DNA of 39,648 nt, taken from positions 1 through 39,648 of the forward strand of contig DFDG01000008.1 of assembly GCA_002367815.1 (NCBI GenBank). Reading direction: 5' to 3'. Of the stretch, positions 25,337-34,948 are shown piece by piece; within the stretch, counting starts at the first letter, position 1; each line of letters starts with the position of its first letter. This DNA comes from Opitutaceae bacterium UBA3033 (GTDB lineage: Bacteria; Verrucomicrobiota; Verrucomicrobiia; Opitutales; Opitutaceae). The position numbers and the translations under genes were made by a program. The notes beneath the pieces were generated by a model that saw only the letters and a program-made list of their open reading frames with translations, ran no database searches and was not told the DNA's origin.

Positions 25337-26194
25337 ATGTCCCCAAACACCTGCTACACCCTGAGCGATGCCCAAATCAAATCCTACCATGACGACGGCT
25401 TCAACGTGGTTGAGGAATTGTTTTCTCCCGCCGAGGTCGAATCACTGCGTGCCGCCGAATCTTCCCCCGAAATTCAAACCCTACTGGCAGAGAGTGGCAT
25501 CAAACACAAAACGGTGCACTTACTTGAGCTCACCTGTCGGCATCCTACCTTTCACGCCTTGGCAAGTGATCCTCGTATTACCTCGTGCCTCAAATCGCTT
25601 CTGGGGCCGGATGTTCAGTTGCAGCACTCAAAGCTCGCCACCAAGTCAGTCACCAAGGGCACAGGGGCGTTCGGCTGGCATTAGGATCTGATGTTTTACC
25701 CACATACCAACACTTCGTTACTTTCGGTTTTCGTATATCTTGACGATGCCACTCCTGAAAACGGTTGTATGTCGATGGTGCGCGGCAGTCATCGTTTGGG
25801 TCCACTCAACCACCTTGACGCGGACGGGCACTTTGATGGCAACTGTCGCGAAACCCAGCATTGGCAGGATACATAGGAAAACCTCGTCCCCATCACACCC
25901 AAGGCCGGTTCGATCAGTATTCATCACTGTCTGACTCTGCACGGTTCCCCGGCCAATCTTTCCGGACGTCCGCGCCGCGGGGTGGTCTTTTCTTACCGCG
26001 CCGATGACGCCCTACAACTCGGCGACACCATTTTCCGGGATACAGGTTTGGTCGTATGTGGACAACGCCGTGGCATTGTTCGTTGCGAGACCGGAAGCTG
26101 GCTCCTACCCCATAGAACCAGTCACAACTATGGCAGCGCTCACCATCAAGTCGGCGAATGGGCCCAAGCACTAAACGTAAAAGTCGGAGTTTGA
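25337..26194 (+). pseudogene. PhyH-type dioxygenase gene with two in-frame amber codons
   Basis: A single frame of 286 codons from ATG 25337 to TGA 26192-26194 reads as a phytanoyl-CoA dioxygenase (Fe(II)/2-oxoglutarate oxygenase) of normal length, except for TAG at 25682-25684 and TAG at 25874-25876. The first TAG falls in the iron-binding HxD motif: FGWH-stop-DLMFYPHTNTS, where the missing residue is usually Gln (CAG to TAG would be one transition). The second falls in WQDT-stop-ENLVPITPKAGS. The distal metal histidine (LTLHGSPANLSGRPRRG) and 2-oxoglutarate arginine are intact. No indel has occurred, so the damage is either recent or the gene is read through. Other genes here use TAG as a true stop. 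Confidence 0.85.
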
Positions 26195-26365
26195 ATTAAC
26201 CCGGTAATAGCCACCGGTTCGGACAGATCATTAGGCGCAACCATGGTGACATCCTGACCTCGTTTCAACTTACCGCGCACTGCCTGGAAGATTGTCACAA
26301 TTTAATGACGAACCAATATTAACTGGCGAAGTTGGTCTCCCGGCGTAGTCTTATAGGTTCGCCCC

Positions 26366-28564
26366 ATGGCCAAACGTTTATCAAAGCCCCGCGCCCCCAA
26401 AGTATCCAAAAAAAACCAGGAACCAACCCTGTCGCGCACCGCCTATTTCAATCGGGAACTCTCGTGGCTGGCCTTCAACCGGCGGGTATTGGAACAAGCT
26501 CAAAACGATCGCCACCCCTTGTTGGAACGCGTGCGCTTTCTCGCCATTGTTTGCTCAAATCTTGATGAATTTTTTGAAATTCGCGTGGCGGGGCTGATCC
26601 AACAAGTGGATTCCGGAGTCACCGAATCCAGCATGGACGGACTGAGCGCCAGAGAGCAATTACGACGCATCCATTCTGTTGTGGTATCCCTAGTTGAAGA
26701 TCAGTTCCAGTGTTGGCAAAAGCAACTCGTGCCGGCCTTGGCCGCAGAGAATATCCTGATTCGTTCCGCCAAGGACCTGACCCCCGCTGAACTCACATGG
26801 GTTACAACATATTTTCGTGAGCAAGTCTACCCGGTGCTGACCCCTCTGGCCCTGGACCAATCCCATCCTTTTCCCCAACTCGGCAACAAGACGCTCAATG
26901 TCGCGGTCTCGCTCGACAATCCTGATACCACGGAGAATGAAAAACTCGTGGCCATAATACCGGTGCCCCGGATTCTCCAACGATTGGTCGCCATCGCCCC
27001 GGCCAAGTCGGGCCCTCAACGATATTTATTTCTCAGCGATATTATCAAACTCTGCGCAGGTGAGCTTTTCAGTGGTTACAAAATAAACGGCGCGTATTCT
27101 TTCCGCGTCACGCGCAACAGCGATCTCTACATCGACGAGGAGGAAGCGGAAAATCTCTTGATGAAAATCGAGGAAGAGTTGCGGAATCTACGCCGCGGGG
27201 CAGCCGTCCGACTCGAAATCGATGCCGAGGTGCATGACCATATTTTTGAAACTCTCTGTGATCATCTCGAACTGTCGCAGGAATATGTTTTCCGGCTCAA
27301 GGGCCCCATCAATCTCCTGCGGCTGAACAGTCTCGCGGATCTCGATCGGCCCGATCTCAAGTATCCGCAATTTACCCCCGTCAACACCTCAGCTCTGCGC
27401 GATCCGAGTCACATTTTTAATTCGATTCGGCGCAAGGATGTGGTCCTGCATCACCCCTATGATGCGTTTACACCGGTCATTGACTTCGTGGAGCAAGCAG
27501 CGCGCGACCCCAAAGTCTTTGCCATCAAACAAACGCTTTATCGCACCAGTGGTGATTCGCCCATCGTGCAGGCTTTGATGGAAGCCTCTCGCAACGGCAA
27601 GCAAGTGACCGCGCTCATCGAATTGAGAGCACGTTTCGATGAGGCCAACAACATCCAATGGGCCCGGCAACTGGAGGAAGCAGGAGTTCATGTTGTTTAC
27701 GGCCTCCTCGGTCATAAGACCCACTGCAAACTCTGCCTCGTCGTGCGCTTGGAAGGCAATCGCATGCGTCATTACGCACATCTGGGCACCGGCAACTACA
27801 ATCCCCGCACCGCCCGCCTTTATACCGATTTAAGCTGTTTCACCTGTCGGACAAAAATCACCAGCGATGTCGCTAATGTGTTCAATACCCTCACGGGGTT
27901 TGGCCGTGAACCGAAGTTCAAGCACCTGCTGGTCGCGCCGTTCACTCTGCATAAACGCATCAACCAATTGATTGCCCGCGAAGCCCGCAACGCCGCTGCC
28001 GGCAAGCCAGCAAAGATCATCGTAAAAATGAATTCGTTGGTGGACAAGGTCACCATTGACAGTCTCTACGCTGCTTCTCAAGCCGGGGTTAAGATCAACC
28101 TGATCGTGCGCGGCATTTGCTGCTTGGTGCCGGGGATCAAAGGGTTGAGTGAAAACATACGCGTGCGAAGTATTGTCGGTCGTTTTCTGGAGCATGCCCG
28201 CATTTTCTATTTCGAAAACAGCACCGGTAAGAGACCACTCATTTATGCCGGTAGTGCCGACTGGATGTCGCGCAATTTCATCCGACGCATTGAGGTACTC
28301 TTTCCCATTGAAGATCCCGACGCCCGACGTTGGATCATCAAGGAGCTCCTACCCACTGAACGAAAAGACAATGAAAACACGCGGGTGCTCCACGCCAACG
28401 GAGCTTACCTGCCGCCGCCTCGGCGCAGCGATGAACCCTCTTTTTCCTCCCACGCATATTTCATCGCCAGTGCCTACCAACGTGCGGTGGATCATGGGCA
28501 GACCGTTAACACTGAATCCCTAGCTACTTCCACAGCCATGAACGTGGATCAAGTCAGCCCATAA
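26366..28564 (+). CDS. ppk1: Polyphosphate kinase 1
   Basis: A 732-residue PPK1, which reversibly makes long-chain polyphosphate from ATP through a phosphohistidine. The N-domain opens with YFNRELSWLAFNRRVLEQA near residue 29 and SNLDEFFEIRVAG near 70. The catalytic region includes FAIKQTLYRTSGDSPIVQAL near 388 and the phospho-acceptor His453 in GHKTHCKL. The second phospholipase-D-like half has YAGSADWMSRNFIRRIEVLFP near 628. The basic first 25 residues and the last 30 are extra compared with the E. coli enzyme. No exopolyphosphatase gene or Pho box is seen nearby. The ATG at 26366 is the only reasonable start. Confidence 0.97.
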   Translation: MAKRLSKPRAPKVSKKNQEPTLSRTAYFNRELSWLAFNRRVLEQAQNDRHPLLERVRFLAIVCSNLDEFFEIRVAGLIQQVDSGVTESSMDGLSAREQLRRIHSVVVSLVEDQFQCWQKQLVPALAAENILIRSAKDLTPAELTWVTTYFREQVYPVLTPLALDQSHPFPQLGNKTLNVAVSLDNPDTTENEKLVAIIPVPRILQRLVAIAPAKSGPQRYLFLSDIIKLCAGELFSGYKINGAYSFRVTRNSDLYIDEEEAENLLMKIEEELRNLRRGAAVRLEIDAEVHDHIFETLCDHLELSQEYVFRLKGPINLLRLNSLADLDRPDLKYPQFTPVNTSALRDPSHIFNSIRRKDVVLHHPYDAFTPVIDFVEQAARDPKVFAIKQTLYRTSGDSPIVQALMEASRNGKQVTALIELRARFDEANNIQWARQLEEAGVHVVYGLLGHKTHCKLCLVVRLEGNRMRHYAHLGTGNYNPRTARLYTDLSCFTCRTKITSDVANVFNTLTGFGREPKFKHLLVAPFTLHKRINQLIAREARNAAAGKPAKIIVKMNSLVDKVTIDSLYAASQAGVKINLIVRGICCLVPGIKGLSENIRVRSIVGRFLEHARIFYFENSTGKRPLIYAGSADWMSRNFIRRIEVLFPIEDPDARRWIIKELLPTERKDNENTRVLHANGAYLPPPRRSDEPSFSSHAYFIASAYQRAVDHGQTVNTESLATSTAMNVDQVSP

Positions 28565-28806
28565 CGAAAAGCACGACGGATAATGCTCGAACCGGACAAA
28601 TACTCCCCCCACAGGTTTACAAGGCTGGGTCGATCCAGAATTGCTGTAGATATGCGATGCTACTTATCGCGTAAGTGAAGACACTGCGCTTGTGTTGTTG
28701 ACGTTCTGTCCTGTCATTATGACATTCGACCCAACACCACTCCTCTTTCCATACAATATTTTTCGGTTGATCCCCCTGGTCGCCGATTCACCCAGATCGT
28801 TTCCTT

Positions 28807-29835
28807 ATGCGGGATTATTTTATCCGCCGTTTCTTACTGATACCCCCCACGCTCCTCGGGATCACCCTGATCGTATTTTTGATCACCCGGGTGGTGCCCG
28901 GAGGTCCCTTGGAACGGGCGATTATGGAGATGCAAACGGCGGACATGGCTTCCGGGCGCGGTTCCAGTGGTCCCGGAGGAGGACATGGGATGGCAATTTC
29001 CGACGCCCAACTGCAAGAGCTGAAGGCCTATTACGGTTTCGATAAACCCGTCTTGGTCAGCTACGGTCTCTGGTTGGGCAAGGTTGTACGAGGTGATCTT
29101 GGTCAATCCTATCGTTACAACGAACCAGTCTGGGATATCATCAAGTCGCGGTTCCCCGTTTCCCTGTTTTACGGGCTTATCACGCTGTTTATCACCTATA
29201 CCATTTCCATTCCTCTCGGGGTGGTGAAAGCCATCCGACATCGATCCCTGACGGACAACGTCACCTCGATCTTCATCTTCATGGGTTATGCCGTACCCGG
29301 CTATGTGCTCGGAGCGTTGTTACTCCTTTTCTTTGCGGCCCGCCTTGAGTGGTTTCCGATGGGTGGCTTTACCAGTTACGATTTCGACGACCTGACTTTG
29401 GGTGGCAAAATATTCGACCTCCTCAAGCACGCCACGTTGCCCTTGATGTGCTATTTGGTGGGCAGTTTTGCGGTAACCACTTTGCTGATGAAAAACCACC
29501 TCATGGATAACTTGGCAGCCGACTACATCCGCACCGCCATCGCCAAAGGGGTTTCCTTTAAACAGGCCGTGCTCAAGCATGCCTTACGCAACTCACTTAT
29601 CCCCATCGCCACCACCTTTGGTCAGAATATCACTTTGCTAGTCACAGGCTCATTTCTGATCGAGACCATATTTGATATCAACGGATTTGGTTTGCTGGGA
29701 TTATCCTCAATTTTCGACCGCGATTATCCCGTGGTGATGGGCATTATCTTCATCGCAAGTCTCCTCCTTTTGATCGGCAACATCATTTCCGACGCCTTGG
29801 TCGCCATGATCGATCCCCGTATTCGTTTCCGCTAA
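28807..29835 (+). CDS. yejB: Peptide ABC transporter permease, YejB-like
   Basis: A 342-residue inner-membrane permease of the binding-protein-dependent type. The N-terminal signature RDYFIRRFLLIPPTLLGITL and the glycine-rich loop near residue 52 are as in YejB. The cytoplasmic EAA-like loop (DYIRTAIAKGVSFKQAVLKHALRN near 239) contacts the ATPases, and the end DALVAMIDPRIRFR is typical of the DppB group. It opens a tight operon: the YejE-like permease begins 7 bases later. In E. coli the YejABEF system imports oligopeptides and the antibiotic microcin C. The ATG at 28807 follows about 240 bases without a gene. Confidence 0.93.
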   Translation: MRDYFIRRFLLIPPTLLGITLIVFLITRVVPGGPLERAIMEMQTADMASGRGSSGPGGGHGMAISDAQLQELKAYYGFDKPVLVSYGLWLGKVVRGDLGQSYRYNEPVWDIIKSRFPVSLFYGLITLFITYTISIPLGVVKAIRHRSLTDNVTSIFIFMGYAVPGYVLGALLLLFFAARLEWFPMGGFTSYDFDDLTLGGKIFDLLKHATLPLMCYLVGSFAVTTLLMKNHLMDNLAADYIRTAIAKGVSFKQAVLKHALRNSLIPIATTFGQNITLLVTGSFLIETIFDINGFGLLGLSSIFDRDYPVVMGIIFIASLLLLIGNIISDALVAMIDPRIRFR

Positions 29836-29842
29836 GCTTAAG

Positions 29843-30916
29843 ATGGCCCTGAATCCGTTAACTCTCAGAAAACTCCGCCGCTTCCGCTCCATCAAGCGCG
29901 GCTATTATTCATTTCTTATTTTGGTCGGCCTGATCCTGGTCTCCCTCTTGGGTGAACTTTTAGTCAACAACCGAGCCCTCGTAGTGCGTTATGAAGGCCA
30001 TTGGTATTTCCCCACCTATGGCGCAAATCTGCCGGGCAACACCTTCGACCTCGGCTACAGCTACGACACCAACTATCGCGATCTGCAGGCCAAGTTTCGC
30101 GAGGAAAACAACGACAACTGGCTGGTCATGTCACCGGTGGCCTATGGACCAAATGAAAACATTCCTTATGAGGATGTTTTCAAACCGGCCCCGCCCTCCT
30201 GGATGAATGGCCCGGCCGGACATTGGCTCGGCACCGACACCACCGGGCGCGATATTTTTGCCCGTCTTTTCTATGGATTTCGCATCGCGATCTTTTTCTC
30301 CCTCGCGTTCATGGTGCTCACCTACCTGGTGGGCATCACCATTGGTTGTCTCATGGGCTACTATGGCGGGGTGTTTGACCTGATCGTGCAACGCCTGATC
30401 GAAGTGTGGTCGAACATCCCCTTCCTCTACATGGTGATCATCCTGTTTTCGGTGATTCCTTCGACCTTCAGTATCCCGGCCCGAATCGGCCTGCTCCTGT
30501 TGGTCATGGTGCTGTTCTCGTGGACTTCGATGACCTATTACATGCGGACCGCAACGTATCGGGAAAAGGCCCGCGACTACACCGCCGCCGCTACGGTGAT
30601 GGGCGCCGGTCCCGGCCGGATTATTTTCCATCACATCCTACCCAACACCATTTCCACCATCGTCACCTTCATGCCCTTCACGGTGGTATCCGCCATCACG
30701 GCCATCACGGCACTGGATTTCCTTGGTTTCGGCCTGCCCCCACCCACGCCCAGCATGGGTGAGTTGCTCAAACAGGGCACCCAGACCCTGACGACAGCCC
30801 CGTGGATCGTGTCCAGTGCCTTTGCCGCCCTCGTTTTCATTCTGATCCTCGTCACCTTCATCGGTGAAGCCGTGCGCGAGGCCTTCGATCCCAAAAAATT
30901 CACCACTTATCAATAA
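29843..30916 (+). CDS. yejE: Peptide ABC transporter permease, YejE-like
   Basis: A 357-residue partner permease. It starts with the YejE pattern of a basic N-terminus (LRKLRRFRSIKRGYYSFLIL), then carries the long periplasmic insertion between helices 1 and 2 (about residues 45-130) containing VVRYEGHWYFPTYG, seen in YejE but not in ordinary DppC proteins. The GTDTTGRDIFARLFYGFRI segment near 131, the EAA loop DYTAAATVMGAGPGRIIFHHILPN near 245 and the DFLGFGLPPPTPSMGEL stretch near 292 complete it. It starts 7 bases after the upstream permease stop, and the binding protein follows 4 bases after its own stop. Confidence 0.94.
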   Translation: MALNPLTLRKLRRFRSIKRGYYSFLILVGLILVSLLGELLVNNRALVVRYEGHWYFPTYGANLPGNTFDLGYSYDTNYRDLQAKFREENNDNWLVMSPVAYGPNENIPYEDVFKPAPPSWMNGPAGHWLGTDTTGRDIFARLFYGFRIAIFFSLAFMVLTYLVGITIGCLMGYYGGVFDLIVQRLIEVWSNIPFLYMVIILFSVIPSTFSIPARIGLLLLVMVLFSWTSMTYYMRTATYREKARDYTAAATVMGAGPGRIIFHHILPNTISTIVTFMPFTVVSAITAITALDFLGFGLPPPTPSMGELLKQGTQTLTTAPWIVSSAFAALVFILILVTFIGEAVREAFDPKKFTTYQ

Positions 30917-30920
30917 AACT

Positions 30921-32906
30921 ATGCACCACCTGAAATCAACCCAAGCGATACTCGCTATTACCCTCGGTGCGGGTCTGCTCCTGTTGAGCGCCTGCGGTAA
31001 AAAGGAAACCAGCGACGGCACGCCAAAACATGACGCCCGTGACGATGCCAAGGCTTTCTACGCCGCGCATCCTGAATTCTTCCACCAGAAGACTTTGGCC
31101 GACATCCCTACCGATTTGAAATGGGATGATGGCATGGATTTGCCGGACCTGGGCTCTCCCGAAGCCAAAAAGGGAGGCATGATGAGTTTTTGGGTGCAAG
31201 ATTTCCCCCGGACTTTGCGCACGGTCGGTCCCGACTCCAATGGCAGTTTCCGCCCCTGGATTCTCGACGACAACGCGATCCCCTACGCCACGCGTCACCC
31301 CAATGACACCAGCTTGACTCAAGAAGGCTTCCGACATTATCCCGGCATCGCCGACCGGTGGGCCCTCGATAAAGCCAATAAAACCGTATACGTGCACATC
31401 AACCCTGCCGCCAAGTGGAATGATGGGGTGCCCATCACCGTGGACGATGTGTTCTTCAATTTTTTCTTTTACCGCAGCACCAATATCAAGGCGCCTTGGT
31501 ATAACAATTTCTACAGCACCAAATACGCTGGGGTGACCCGTTTCGACGAAAACACTTTCGCCCTGCACTTTCCAGAACTGCGTCCGGACATTTATTCACT
31601 GGCGCTGGGCACCACTCCGGTGCCTTCGCATTATTACACGGAGTTCGGGGAGGACTTTCCCGAACGCTACCAGTGGAAGTTTGCCCCCTCCACTGGACCC
31701 TACACGGTGCGCCCCGAGGATATCGACAAGGGTCGCTCCATCACCCTTACCCGGGTGAAGGATTGGTGGGCCAAGGACCAGAAGTATTACAGTCATCGTT
31801 TCAATCCCGATCGCATCCGTCTTTCCGTGATTCGCGATACGGCGAAAGCCTTCGAATCGTTCCGCAAGGGTGATATCGATTGGTTCAGTCTTTCCCTGGC
31901 CGAATACTGGTATGACAAACTGCCGGACAGCGCCGATGAGGTGAAAAATGGTTACATCCAGAAGATCAAATTCTTCAACGACGTCCCCCGGCCCACCTAC
32001 GGTTTGTGGATGAACGAGAGTATCCCGCTGCTTAACAATCGGGATATCCGCGTCGGTCTGCAATACGCCATGAACTGGGAACTGGTGATCGAGAAATTCT
32101 CCCGCCGTGATTGGACCCGCATGCAAACCTCGGCCGATGGCTACGGTGAATTCACCCATCCCACCCTGCGTTCGCGGACTTACTCGATTGAAAATGCCAT
32201 GGCGAGTTTTGCCAAGGCTGGCTTCACCCAACGGGGACCGGATGGTATCCTGACCAATAAAGATGGCACCCGCCTCTCCTTCCAAGTCAGCACCGGCTAC
32301 GAAAACCTGAAGGATGTGCTCACCATCTTGCGGGAGGAAGCACTGAAAGCGGGCGTGGATCTTCGGGTTGAAGTGCTCGACAGCACCGCCGCCTGGAAGA
32401 AGGTCCAGGAGAAGAAGCATGAGATTCAGTTCTCCGCTTTCAACGTCGGCCCGGAAATGTTTCCTCGCTATTGGGAAACTTATCATTCGGCCAATGCTTA
32501 CGACAAAGCCTTCCTTGATGATGGTTCGGTCAATCCAGATCGGGTGCCCAAAACCCAAACCAACAACCTTCAGGTCATCGCCTATCCGGAACTCGATCGC
32601 ATGATCGAGACCTATGACAAATCGGAAAGCTTGGAGGAAATGAAGCAACTGGCCTTCAAGATGGAGGAGTTCATGGATGAGGATGCCTCGTTCTCCCCCG
32701 GATTCAACATCCCGTTCATCCGCACCGGCGCTTGGCGCTGGTTGCGCATGCCGGAGGACGGTAACGTCAAGATCGCCACCTCCTTCAGTGAACATTCTCT
32801 CTATTGGATTGATGAGGATGTAAAAAATGAAACGAAGGCCGCAATGAAAGAAAGCAAAGCTTTGTCGCCCATGATCAAGGTCTACGATCAATACAAACTG
32901 GACTAA
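30921..32906 (+). CDS. yejA: Peptide-binding protein, YejA-like (SBP family 5)
   Basis: A 661-residue lipoprotein that would capture the substrate in the periplasm. The signal peptide ends LLLLSACGKK, a lipobox with Cys at about residue 23. The mature protein is a cluster C (family 5) binding protein: KKGGMMSFWVQDFPRTLRTVG near 80, WALDKANKTVYVHINPAAKWNDGVPITVDDV near 145, and STGPYTVRP near 255. Its closest familiar type is YejA and other oligopeptide receptors. The gene lies between the permeases and the ATPases, an order different from E. coli, where yejA comes first. The ATG at 30921 is chosen because upstream in-frame codons overlap the permease gene. Confidence 0.92.
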   Translation: MHHLKSTQAILAITLGAGLLLLSACGKKETSDGTPKHDARDDAKAFYAAHPEFFHQKTLADIPTDLKWDDGMDLPDLGSPEAKKGGMMSFWVQDFPRTLRTVGPDSNGSFRPWILDDNAIPYATRHPNDTSLTQEGFRHYPGIADRWALDKANKTVYVHINPAAKWNDGVPITVDDVFFNFFFYRSTNIKAPWYNNFYSTKYAGVTRFDENTFALHFPELRPDIYSLALGTTPVPSHYYTEFGEDFPERYQWKFAPSTGPYTVRPEDIDKGRSITLTRVKDWWAKDQKYYSHRFNPDRIRLSVIRDTAKAFESFRKGDIDWFSLSLAEYWYDKLPDSADEVKNGYIQKIKFFNDVPRPTYGLWMNESIPLLNNRDIRVGLQYAMNWELVIEKFSRRDWTRMQTSADGYGEFTHPTLRSRTYSIENAMASFAKAGFTQRGPDGILTNKDGTRLSFQVSTGYENLKDVLTILREEALKAGVDLRVEVLDSTAAWKKVQEKKHEIQFSAFNVGPEMFPRYWETYHSANAYDKAFLDDGSVNPDRVPKTQTNNLQVIAYPELDRMIETYDKSESLEEMKQLAFKMEEFMDEDASFSPGFNIPFIRTGAWRWLRMPEDGNVKIATSFSEHSLYWIDEDVKNETKAAMKESKALSPMIKVYDQYKLD

Positions 32907-32913
32907 AACCGCA

Positions 32914-33933
32914 GTGCCTGATTCTCCGACCGCCATTCCCACTACACCAGTTCCTGTGCTGGAGGTGCGTGACCTTGTCACCACCTTCGATACGGATTCT
33001 GACACCCTGACTGCCGTCGATGGCGTCAGCTTTCAACTGCACAAGGGGCGCACCCTTGGCATCGTCGGTGAATCCGGTTGCGGTAAAAGTGTGACCGCAT
33101 TTTCCATCATGCGCCTCTTGCCCCAGCCCATGGGCAAGATTGCTGGCGGCCAAGTGCTCTTCGAAGGCAAGGATCTCGTCAAACTGCGGCCCGAGGAAAT
33201 GCTCAAAGTTCGGGGGGATCGAATGGGGATGATCTTCCAGGAACCCATGACGGCTCTCAATCCCGTCCACACGGTGGGACGCCAGTTGAGCGAGGTATTC
33301 CTGTTGCACCGCACCAAAGACAAAAGAGCCGCCCTCCAGATGTCGGTGGATATTTTGAACAAAGTCGGCATCCCTTCACCGGAAGTCCGGGTAGGCGAAT
33401 ATCCACACCAACTCTCCGGTGGCATGCGCCAACGGGTGGTGATTGCCATGGCCCTCGCTTGTAAACCCGCTGTCGTCATCGCGGATGAACCGACCACGGC
33501 CCTTGATGTCACCATTCAAGCGCAAATCCTCGAGCTCATGAAGAGTCTCCAAAAGGAAATGGGCATGGCCATCATGCTCATTACGCATGACCTCGGCGTA
33601 ATAGCTGAAATGTGTGACGACGTTGTAGTCATGTATGCGGGCCGTGTCGCTGAGACCGGACCCGTCGCTAAAATCTTTGCTTCGCCCAGCCATCCCTACA
33701 CGCGAGGGTTGCTCGCTTCCATTCCTCGTCTCGAACACGAGCGGAAAACCCGTCTCGAAACCATCGATGGTATGGTGCCCAGCCTGGCCGATATGCCCGT
33801 GGGCTGCCGTTATCAAAACCGTTGCCCTTACCGCACCGAAATCTGCGCGCAACACCCCAATAACGAGCTGGTAGGCCCCGACCATCAAGTCGCCTGCCAT
33901 CGCTGGCGTGATCTGCCCCCTTATAAAGCATGA
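32914..33933 (+). CDS. Peptide ABC transporter ATPase, DppD/OppD type
   Basis: A 339-residue ATPase. The Walker A motif GESGCGKS lies near residue 48, the signature LSGGMRQRVVIAMAL near 168, Walker B as VVIADEPTTALD near 188, and the switch histidine in LITHDLG near 222. The C-terminal oligopeptide-type tail has the cysteines CRYQNRCPYRTEIC near 292, which fit the Fe-S or zinc-like cluster of this group. It corresponds to the N-half of the fused YejF of E. coli, here split in two. A GTG start is used, 7 bases after the binding protein stop. It overlaps the next ATPase gene by four bases (ATGA). Confidence 0.95.
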   Translation: MPDSPTAIPTTPVPVLEVRDLVTTFDTDSDTLTAVDGVSFQLHKGRTLGIVGESGCGKSVTAFSIMRLLPQPMGKIAGGQVLFEGKDLVKLRPEEMLKVRGDRMGMIFQEPMTALNPVHTVGRQLSEVFLLHRTKDKRAALQMSVDILNKVGIPSPEVRVGEYPHQLSGGMRQRVVIAMALACKPAVVIADEPTTALDVTIQAQILELMKSLQKEMGMAIMLITHDLGVIAEMCDDVVVMYAGRVAETGPVAKIFASPSHPYTRGLLASIPRLEHERKTRLETIDGMVPSLADMPVGCRYQNRCPYRTEICAQHPNNELVGPDHQVACHRWRDLPPYKA

Positions 33934-34922
33934 GTTCACCTACTGCCAACTCAGCCACCCCTCTGCTCGAAATCCGGGATTTGCACATGCACTTCCCGGT
34001 CCGTGAAGGCGTGCTGATGCGGGCCAAGAAAAGCTGCCGCGCCGTCGACGGGGTCAATCTGTCAATCGCACCGGGCGAAACCCTCGGGCTCGTCGGTGAA
34101 TCCGGTTGCGGCAAATCCACTTTGGGCCGGTCTATTGTCCGGTTATACAAGCCCACCGCGGGGCAAATACTCTTCGAAGGTTATGATCTGGCCAAGTCCC
34201 ACGGCGCCGATCTGAAGGCGCATCGGCGTCAGCTGCAGATGATTTTTCAGGATCCGGTTGATTCACTCAACTCCCGACACACGGTCGGTGACATCATTGC
34301 GGAGCCTTTTGTTATCCATAACATGGGTGATGATGCTTGGCGCAAAACCCGCGTCCAGGAGCTTCTCGCCAAAGTGGGTCTACCAGCCAATGCTTATGAG
34401 CGCTTTCCTTTCGAATTTTCCGGCGGTCAGCGTCAACGCATCGGCATCGCGCGGGCCATCGCCCTCGAACCCAAGCTGATTGTTTGCGACGAACCGGTCA
34501 GTGCCCTCGACGTTTCGATTCAGAGTCAGGTGCTCAACCTCATGCTCGATCTGCAACGCGACATGAAGCTCAGCTACCTGTTCATCGCGCACAATCTGGC
34601 CGTGGTTAAACATGTCTCGGACCGCATCGCGATCATGTATCTGGGTCGCATCGTCGAACTCGCCGATGCCGATACCATATATCAAGCGCCCAAGCATCCC
34701 TACACGCGCGCCTTGATCTCGGCGATTCCCACGCCCGACCCGAGCAAAAAGAAGCAACGCATCGTGCTCCAAGGTGATGTTCCCTCTCCCATCGATCCAC
34801 CGAGTGGTTGCCCCTTCCATCCGCGTTGCCCCCATGCCACCGATCGTTGCAAAGCCGAGATGCCCTTGCTGCGCACCGCGGGAGATGCCGGCCAGCAAGT
34901 TGCCTGTCACTACGATTTGTAA
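33930..34922 (+). CDS. Peptide ABC transporter ATPase, DppF/OppF type
   Basis: A 330-residue second ATPase that pairs with the previous one to form the heterodimeric motor. Walker A is GESGCGKS near residue 55, the signature FSGGQRQRIGIARAI near 161, Walker B LIVCDEPVSALD near 181 and the switch region FIAHNLAVVKH near 216, where Asn replaces the usual Asp after the switch His, as is usual in OppF-type proteins. The tail has the cysteine set CPFHPRCPHATDRC near 292. It is translationally coupled to the first ATPase and ends 26 bases before the dioxygenase gene. Confidence 0.95.
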   Translation: MSSPTANSATPLLEIRDLHMHFPVREGVLMRAKKSCRAVDGVNLSIAPGETLGLVGESGCGKSTLGRSIVRLYKPTAGQILFEGYDLAKSHGADLKAHRRQLQMIFQDPVDSLNSRHTVGDIIAEPFVIHNMGDDAWRKTRVQELLAKVGLPANAYERFPFEFSGGQRQRIGIARAIALEPKLIVCDEPVSALDVSIQSQVLNLMLDLQRDMKLSYLFIAHNLAVVKHVSDRIAIMYLGRIVELADADTIYQAPKHPYTRALISAIPTPDPSKKKQRIVLQGDVPSPIDPPSGCPFHPRCPHATDRCKAEMPLLRTAGDAGQQVACHYDL

Positions 34923-34948
34923 TTTTTGCCCGCAGTCTGTCTGTAACC

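Noticed and set aside
4246..26194. Reassignment of TAG to an amino acid, suggested by three in-frame TAG codons in otherwise conserved genes
   Set aside because: TAG is the natural terminal stop of the M14 peptidase, NhaC, VapB and the PhyH gene at 34949, each at a sensible protein end, so a general reassignment is excluded; suppression at single sites remains open.
31596..33005. 469-codon open frame on the minus strand across the binding protein gene
   Set aside because: It is the shadow of a high-scoring gene with clear family motifs on the plus strand; its own translation has no recognisable domain.
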